Shown one piece after another: positions 62,027 through 64,000 of a DNA stretch of 64,000 nucleotides. A program made the position numbers and the translations under genes. Within the stretch, counting starts at the first letter, position 1, and each line of letters starts with the position of its first letter. The DNA is taken from contig NZ_CP091037.1 of the NCBI RefSeq assembly GCF_021534965.1, positions 2,024,501 through 2,088,500 of the forward strand, given 5' to 3'. This DNA is from Muricauda sp. SCSIO 65647. GTDB taxonomy: Bacteria; Bacteroidota; Bacteroidia; Flavobacteriales; Flavobacteriaceae. The notes beneath the pieces were generated by a model, which ran no database searches, had not been told where the DNA came from, and saw nothing but the letters and a program-made list of their open reading frames with translations.

Positions 62027-62659
62027 ATGACAAGTACCGATGCTACAGTGACAAAAACTGATATTGAGTTGATCGCAGAAAGTTTACCAGGGTCTACCGA
62101 CTATCGAACGTATCGTGAGATGGTATCAAAGTTGGTCTCTGAAAAGGCGACAACGGGTTCTGAACAAACGGAAACATTGATTGACTACACCAAGTTGAAC
62201 GACCGTCGCATGGCACGATGGGACAAAACCTTCAAGTTGCCCAAAGAGGCTGAAGAGCTGGTAAAGAAGCTTGACAAGAAGGTATTGTGGTTGGTGTTGA
62301 CCGAGAGTTGGTGCGGTGATGCGGCACATGCCATGCCCATCATGAACAAATTGGCCGAGCTATCGCCCAACCTTGAATTTAGGGCTATTCTTCGGGATGA
62401 AAACCTTGAGCTTATGAATAGGTTTTTGACCAACGGAACCTTGTCCATTCCAAAGCTGATAGCCGTTGATCAAGAGGCTGGGGAAATTTTGTACACATGG
62501 GGCCCAAGACCTTCAGTGGCCACAAAACTGGTCTCCGACTATAAAAAGGAACATGACCGGTTGACACCTGAGTTCAAACAAGAACTACAGCTTTGGTACA
62601 ATAAAGACAAGGGGCAGAATATTCTAGAGGATTTATTGGAATTACTTGCTCTGAAATAG
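62027..62659 (+). CDS. Thioredoxin-family protein with a single active-site Cys
   Basis: 210 residues. Central thioredoxin fold: VLWLVLTESWCGDAAHAMPI, ELSPNLEFRAILRDEN and the cis-Pro region TLSIPKLIAVDQEAG. The active site is CGDA instead of CxxC, leaving one Cys. That excludes ordinary disulfide oxidoreduction and suggests a monothiol or binding role. Last 18 bases overlap the convergent gene. Confidence 0.85.
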   Translation: MTSTDATVTKTDIELIAESLPGSTDYRTYREMVSKLVSEKATTGSEQTETLIDYTKLNDRRMARWDKTFKLPKEAEELVKKLDKKVLWLVLTESWCGDAAHAMPIMNKLAELSPNLEFRAILRDENLELMNRFLTNGTLSIPKLIAVDQEAGEILYTWGPRPSVATKLVSDYKKEHDRLTPEFKQELQLWYNKDKGQNILEDLLELLALK

Positions 62660-63361
62660 GTAAGTGATCGTGCCGATCTGCGATTGTCTGTCGTGGGGGC
62701 TGAACTTTGACTTCAGGGCATAGGTAATGGCGTTCTCGATGAGGCACCAGTCTTTGGTGCTCGAGCTTTTTTCGTTGAAGCCGGCATCGGTCACATAGCC
62801 CAGGGCATCAACTTCAATGTTGATGACCACCTTGCCGCCCCGAATACAGGTATAGATGGGCGGTGGCAGGCTGTGCGAATTTCTATCGACCAATGAGAAC
62901 GAGATGGTGGTTCGTCGCTCAGAAAGGTTTTGGGTGTATTCCTTTTTTTGGGACTCCCGTTCCCCAAGTTTTTGCTTTTTTTCTTCCCTCTTTTTGGCGA
63001 GCTCCTTCAGGTTTGCGGCATAGCCCGCATCATTGCTCAGAAAATCTTTCTGGGAGTCGTCCATGGCGCGTTCTTCCATGAGTTCTTCCAAAGTCTTTAA
63101 GGGCTCGGGATTGCCTACGCTCGGTTTGGCGGTCTCATTGAAGGCCCTATGGGTCTTGATGGGGTCATTTTGGGCAATTTCCTCAAGTTTTTGTTCTTCT
63201 TCCTTCAAGATTTCTTCCAAATCTTCCTCGGTGAGCGCCATTTCGATGACGTACTCGTCTTCTTGTTTTGCACCCAAACGTATGCTATAGGCGAGCAACA
63301 CGATGATCGACATCGAGAAGATGGTAATCAATAACGATAACTGCTTCCTATTCAAGTCCAT
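62642..63361 (-). CDS. TonB-like membrane-anchored protein
   Basis: 239 residues from ATG 63361. One N-terminal membrane segment (about 8-27, LSLLITIFSMSIIVLLAYSI), a Glu/Lys-rich helical stalk (about 40-165) instead of the Pro-rich spacer of TonB, and a C-terminal domain VVINIEVDALGYVTDAGF with LIENAITYALKSKFSPHD that resembles the TonB C-terminal fold. Probably an energy transducer or related envelope protein. 66 bases downstream of truB. Confidence 0.75.
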   Translation of the reverse strand: MDLNRKQLSLLITIFSMSIIVLLAYSIRLGAKQEDEYVIEMALTEEDLEEILKEEEQKLEEIAQNDPIKTHRAFNETAKPSVGNPEPLKTLEELMEERAMDDSQKDFLSNDAGYAANLKELAKKREEKKQKLGERESQKKEYTQNLSERRTTISFSLVDRNSHSLPPPIYTCIRGGKVVINIEVDALGYVTDAGFNEKSSSTKDWCLIENAITYALKSKFSPHDRQSQIGTITYLFQSK

Positions 63362-63427
63362 AGTGATACTATAACCCCTTTTTCCGCAAAATATTTCATT
63401 CCTTTCAGAAAACCAAACCACAAAAAT

Positions 63428-64000
63428 TCAGCCAAGCTGTGCAAGAAGGTCTGCAAAGGCTTCGGGGGCTACCGCTTTATCTACGTTGAAAGCCCCTATT
63501 TTGGTTCTTCTCAGGGCAGATAAATGGGCGCCTGACCCGAGGGCCCTGCCCACATCATGGGCAAGTGAACGAATATAAGTGCCCTTGCTGCACACCACCC
63601 TGAAACCGATTTCGGGAAGGTCGAATCGTATCATTTCAAATTCAGATATTTCGATGGTGCGCGGCTTGATATCGACCGCCCTCCCCTCACGGGCCAGTTC
63701 ATACAATCGTTTACCGTCTTTCTTGAGGGCTGAAAAAATGGGAGGGATCTGCTCTAGTTGCCCCAAAAACATGGAAAAGGTGTCCTTGATCAATTTTTCG
63801 GTGATGTGGGCCGTCGGAAAAGCGGCATCGATTTCGGTTTCGAGGTCATATGATGGGGTAGTGGCACCCAAAGTGAAAGTGCCCGTATATTCTTTGACCT
63901 GCCCCTGCAATTCTGGAATCTTTTTGGTGAACTTGCCCGTGCAGATGACCAACAGACCGGTGGCAAGCGGATCTAAGGTGCCCGCATGCCCAATTTTGAA
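63428..64000 (-). CDS. truB: tRNA pseudouridine synthase B (5' end outside window)
   Basis: The frame runs off the window end, so the N terminus is missing; 190 residues remain. GHAGTLDPLATGLLVICTGK holds the catalytic Asp that makes pseudouridine 55 in the tRNA T-loop. EYTGTFTLGATTPSYDLETE, VVCSKGTYIRSLAHDVG and LSALRRTKIGAF complete the family pattern. The TTG-coded Leu at 63952 is internal and not the start. Confidence 0.96.
   Translation of the reverse strand, partial: FKIGHAGTLDPLATGLLVICTGKFTKKIPELQGQVKEYTGTFTLGATTPSYDLETEIDAAFPTAHITEKLIKDTFSMFLGQLEQIPPIFSALKKDGKRLYELAREGRAVDIKPRTIEISEFEMIRFDLPEIGFRVVCSKGTYIRSLAHDVGRALGSGAHLSALRRTKIGAFNVDKAVAPEAFADLLAQLG

Overview
The window is a stretch of chromosome from a member of the Bacteroidota, almost certainly a marine or aquatic member of the family Flavobacteriaceae. 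The evidence is: gliding-motility genes gldE and gldD beside mutY and ssb; TonB-dependent receptors; a split atpD-atpC pair; SusC-era style lipoproteins ending their signal in a Cys; promoter boxes of the Bacteroidetes type (TTG, 19 bases, TAnnTTTG); a ribosomal protein L21 with a long C-terminal extension; and frequent GTG/TTG starts without Shine-Dalgarno sites. I cannot fix the genus. No tRNA, rRNA, insertion sequence, integrase or CRISPR array is visible.

Layout. 1-4.9 kb: end of a TonB-dependent receptor, a GDSL lipoprotein, atpD and atpC. 4.9-10.3 kb: a block of three exported proteins, a small membrane protein and a histidine kinase/response regulator pair. This block is bounded on both sides by copies of the 3' end of atpC, which makes it look like DNA inserted next to atpC. 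10.3-18.1 kb: biotin synthesis (bioF, a DUF2007 protein, bioD, bioA, a ketoacyl synthase, bioB), interrupted by an opposite-strand membrane glycosyltransferase. 18.2-24.1 kb: a JmjC-like protein, recX, a glycosidase-like lipoprotein, RNase G/E, a 29-residue basic protein and an HU protein. 24.2-27.7 kb: mutY-ssb-gldE-gldD. 27.7-32.2 kb: two related exported helical proteins and a pair of M16 peptidase-family proteins, one with and one without the zinc site. 32.3-36.0 kb: rplU-rpmA, a nucleotidase and ahcY.

36.1-43.8 kb: phosphopantetheinyl transferase, then a probable vitamin uptake run (thiamine-binding protein, PnuC-type transporter, NadR-like kinase, DUF4301 protein), small membrane proteins, and a TPP riboswitch ahead of a TonB-dependent receptor. 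43.8-54.0 kb: housekeeping and accessory genes (greA with an attenuator-like leader, HIT protein, orphan kinase, an OB-fold protein with an SSB-like tail, AtoE transporter, aat, tag, an SbtA-type transporter divergent from a LysR regulator, a CutA-like protein). 54.0-60.1 kb: exported paralogues, a TetR regulator and a three-part export system (ABC protein, HlyD-type adaptor, TolC-type channel) whose ABC protein has lost most ATPase motifs apart from the Walker A. 60.1-64 kb: a YitT protein, small proteins, a thioredoxin-like protein behind an FNR-type palindrome, a TonB-like protein and the start-truncated truB.

The most interesting signals are the atpC-tail direct repeats around the 5.4 kb block, the exporter with a degenerate nucleotide-binding domain and its palindromic operator, a promoter-plus-terminator unit in the greA leader, and near-identical promoter/start arrangements at bioF and bioB that predict leaderless mRNAs.
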